From: Sedimentisphaerales bacterium | GTDB taxonomy: Bacteria; Planctomycetota; Phycisphaerae; Sedimentisphaerales; SM23-30 | Direction: 5' to 3' | NCBI GenBank assembly: GCA_016933395.1 | Contig: JAFGBA010000092.1 | Span: 1-36,865 of the forward strand | DNA: 36,865 bases | Part shown: piece by piece, positions 36,301 through 36,865 of the stretch | Position numbering within the stretch: the first letter of the stretch is position 1 | Layout: each line of letters starts with the position of its first letter | Made by a program: the position numbers and the translations under genes | The notes under the pieces: model-generated | What the model saw: the letters and a program-made list of their open reading frames with translations, nothing else | Databases searched by the model: none | Told to the model about the DNA's origin: nothing

Positions 36301-36865
36301 GCGACATGAATCCCGGTGTTTATACCCTGCAATTCAGTTCACTTGATGACAACTGGCTCGCTCCGGGATCGCAAACCGTGATTATATATCCCGGCCAGAC
36401 CACTACCGTCAGCCCGGCCTTTACTCCCGTGAAAAACGCCATATTCGTTGACCCCGACGGCAGCAACACCGGTAACGGTGAAAGCGGCGCTCCCTATGGC
36501 ACGATTCAATGGGCAATTGACCGCGCCACTTCCGGCGAGACTATTGTTGTGCAGCCGGGGACATATACCGGCCCGGGCAACGTCGATCTGGACTTCCGCG
36601 GCAAAGCCATTACTCTGCGTTCGGCGGAAGGGGCCGACACCTGCATCATTGACGGCAACGGTTCCGAGTCGCATCCTCACCGCGGCTTCTGGTTCCATAG
36701 TAAAGAAACTGCGGATTCGATCGTTGACGGCTTTACCATCACCTGCGGCTGGGCCACGGTCGGTGGCGGTATTTTCTGCGATGGGGCAGACCCCACGATT
36801 CGCAACTGCGTCATTAAAAGCAATACGTCGCTTTATTCCGGAGCGGGTCTCCGCTGCAATAACGC
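30357..36865 (+). CDS. Giant modular secreted surface protein (partial, open at window end)
   Basis: At least 2169 residues with no stop; ATG overlaps the previous TGA. Order (approximate residues): signal peptide 1-21 (cut after ADA); carboxypeptidase-regulatory/CNA-B-like domain 22-105; FnIII-like 108-198; helical, acidic region 202-500; beta-rich part, then a CBM9/DOMON-like domain 695-862 (starting ITADGSLDDW); second CNA-B-like domain 870-962; beta-helix 970-1345 ending CIDSGN...VDMGAYEG; CARDB-like domain 1348-1476; four InlB-type B repeats 1478-1781 (each with GWxxxxW and VTM...VxAVFE-like blocks); three Q/RWRL-type repeats 1782-2021 (GWTTPA, PGQTTT); second beta-helix from 2024 (FVDPDGSNTGNG...). 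This is an adhesin or matrix-type architecture. The C-terminal anchor is outside the window. Confidence 0.9.
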   Translation, partial: MKRYLLAVLVTLACLTAIADAQFAITGTVYYGGYESVGGVKLELHSSQPGTPLLDTVISDYDGTYRFENVPEGEYGLWVYGPDDDNADLVTWNVTVVDADVTQDVAVFKALQRRSPYNHGVVATPNPRLTWAPQNDAEYYIVTLYHHEGQNFNQIAQSGLLYTAEWTISDALTPGESYGWTLEAYNWMEEAVGISEGMSDFTVEATESLETLLTQARGLMADRSLSGWRAADALLETGVATYGTENPELVFLHTLTRSMMLLIRDDGGDWDSFFELLGQFDIFILGDLLDELEPDFTLNEFGYYSKPGDAPTRDDIRNKLDTNTIPKLADILNELGAIESQSNFQMYLYPGETGLYRDVDVDYSDVIILRAALKALKARLETRWAYDTYLTEAEEDAIAQKIDAGVFDINDDLLSPHPYFMTLLPTPGHEDEDGLVRLQQAKQNSLDAIADYFIAVDAIRAETDDQTDDLFYIKETNSHGVDVMDARLTTLQQSLLDSQPGTYPWETTRTYFLMDGDEQEYNLTLTFDFNEADGDAGSFIVPSAVLELTDWRVKDLERCGDELYIDLEPNEPYVGGAAFLLCLLDGDSIINATFDYWGDYNGVISGLSGDLTNTNILTKRFDPTPLFAGEVEPRDMLPDYGPNNRPLPDTMGAGLDYDPTLGDIFPDMTQDDWNEMFDLQPAGEFDFPVVTSGAITADGSLDDWASWEIAPVFIDRTGDADFDPRYQADGIDIHELYIAQDIMTDTVFGAVTSAPIEFLPIAGGADTDYAIIFEYNNGYEPVIIRINMPFDTATGSADIWGNGSLVGTGTAIRSGNVVEFAITPDIPRTPHGGRMLAVHSHYIINGNSYAADENDTGLQYTSSNAISLMRTISGTVTYADYPNAPIIVQAFNDLDDPDGSVLASTMTDGSGSYTLEGIGLGWDGYVRAWAYWHGDTSMYAINGSRVRADYQYVNVASGSLTGINFELGRTITVGEEGDYAFIQDAIDAAQDGDRVFIYEGVYSGYSSSRNIDLNFMGKAITVEGENAPNGVVIDCYYEGNHRGFTFNHGEGPASILRGVTIINGWAPDYATDPEFGPWWGQIGGAIVCDETSPTITNCIFEMCDADYAGALACVNEAAPLIRDCIFQECSASQGGAAACLGNSDVTFENVQFQANAANIDYEIGSGGAVYGEGGSCDFINCLFAGNDCAEYGSAIYSYDQTTNLINCTITDNSAYYAGAVYSDMSWMSLTNCIVWDNISEMSPANPIAGDVDSVTYTCIDDGNPGDGNVPFGGVNNGNIDTNPEFVEYGYWGLYGWVPGDYHLQSGSHCIDSGNDDAVANVATDLDGSPRIQGSHVDMGAYEGAAGPLPDIVAEYIDITDEDADNVYYSFGLANAGGEITSNFYVTFYASEDEYFDPQYDHYLEMTTIGAPVPEGWWLNFDDWTLDRYYLRLPDGVYHLIVVADCDAPPMFYPVVAESDETNNWAVSPQTFTVHGEEFHLSITTQGEGEVSASPPSDPYGYYPVNTEVELTPQSASGWHFAYWWIDNEITMDNVPLYVIMDMDHEVSAVFEPDEVPQYTLNVSVASGSGSIRLTPSGGIYEQGSQVLVRALPESGWRFDHWTGDLIEASNPVLVTMDEDITAAAVFERITTPDIVYYDLTTAVTAGQGIIIPAGGTYQENTTVTLKAVAASGWRVLNWSGANSDPATGQTSVQVTMNANRHVTVAFEKVYTLTTSVIGDLGTISPDGGTYSEGTVVTLTVTPPANYCVKGWLGADNVPAGGELTNTVTMNADKTVRVLCEPLTGSLTAAIIPTLAQLDGAQWRVDGGEWHNSGDAINQLPIGSHTVSFQDVTGWTTPADIAVTISADALTSVQGTYVGVLPQEIETGTLRVWLTSPDGVITPSPQWRLAKVSGWLSGGAILSDIEPGIYEVEFSEVTGWTTPASAPVQIDPGQTTTYSAVYQKIIVNPLPQTGTLIVTSAATDQARWRLADQSWQSTGVTLGDMNPGVYTLQFSSLDDNWLAPGSQTVIIYPGQTTTVSPAFTPVKNAIFVDPDGSNTGNGESGAPYGTIQWAIDRATSGETIVVQPGTYTGPGNVDLDFRGKAITLRSAEGADTCIIDGNGSESHPHRGFWFHSKETADSIVDGFTITCGWATVGGGIFCDGADPTIRNCVIKSNTSLYSGAGLRCNN

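Overview
The window most resembles a Gram-negative bacterium of the Planctomycetota, probably a Phycisphaerae/Sedimentisphaerales-like lineage. The pointers are a secreted beta-helix protein with Pmp-like GG/FxxN repeats and a C-terminal dockerin-type repeat, two prepilin-like proteins with an H-X9-DG-like tail motif, a very large modular secreted protein (CARDB, InlB-type and W-R repeats), kdsB (Kdo, so an outer membrane with LPS), and a GT4-GH57-debranching-enzyme cluster. The assignment is inference; no rRNA is present.

Layout. 1-2118: an AT-rich block that looks foreign next to the GC-rich remainder. It holds a DprA-like gene and a HAD gene whose C-terminal phosphoribosyltransferase (PRTase)-like part is cut short. 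2119-2928: a non-coding stretch with a striking 12-unit array of a 10-bp palindrome at 21-23 bp period. 2929-5612: a leftward operon, HTH-EIIA(Ntr)-like regulator, GT2 glycosyltransferase, glycerate kinase, with a clear promoter. 5661-8129: tRNA-Asn with its promoter, then a TIR/DUF4062-like protein with an unknown C-terminal half, and a truncated GIY-YIG gene. 8203-12275: a rightward operon kdsB-pyrG-DUF1844-SppA-like lipoprotein; PyrG makes the CTP that KdsB uses. 12428-15653: dockerin-tagged beta-helix protein, a STAS-like protein and a membrane protein. 15666-18051: two prepilin-like paralogues on the minus strand, plus a candidate 58-residue small gene. 18166-22770: a leftward glycogen/alpha-glucan cluster (GT4, GH57, debranching enzyme). 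23405-25360: aconitase. 26068-36865: an envelope cluster of outer-membrane barrel, SLH-like lipoprotein, FecR-domain protein, LptC-like membrane protein and a giant surface protein that runs off the window end.

The giant gene (30357 to the window end, at least 2169 codons) is open at the 3' edge. I followed its frame by translation from start to edge and met no stop.

Best candidates for something new: the palindrome array at 2609-2859, the DprA/HAD-PRTase module beside it, the tRNA-adjacent TIR-like protein, the CTP synthase lacking the usual glutaminase Glu, and a poly-T tract that separates the only good ribosome binding site from the main frame of the LptC-like gene.
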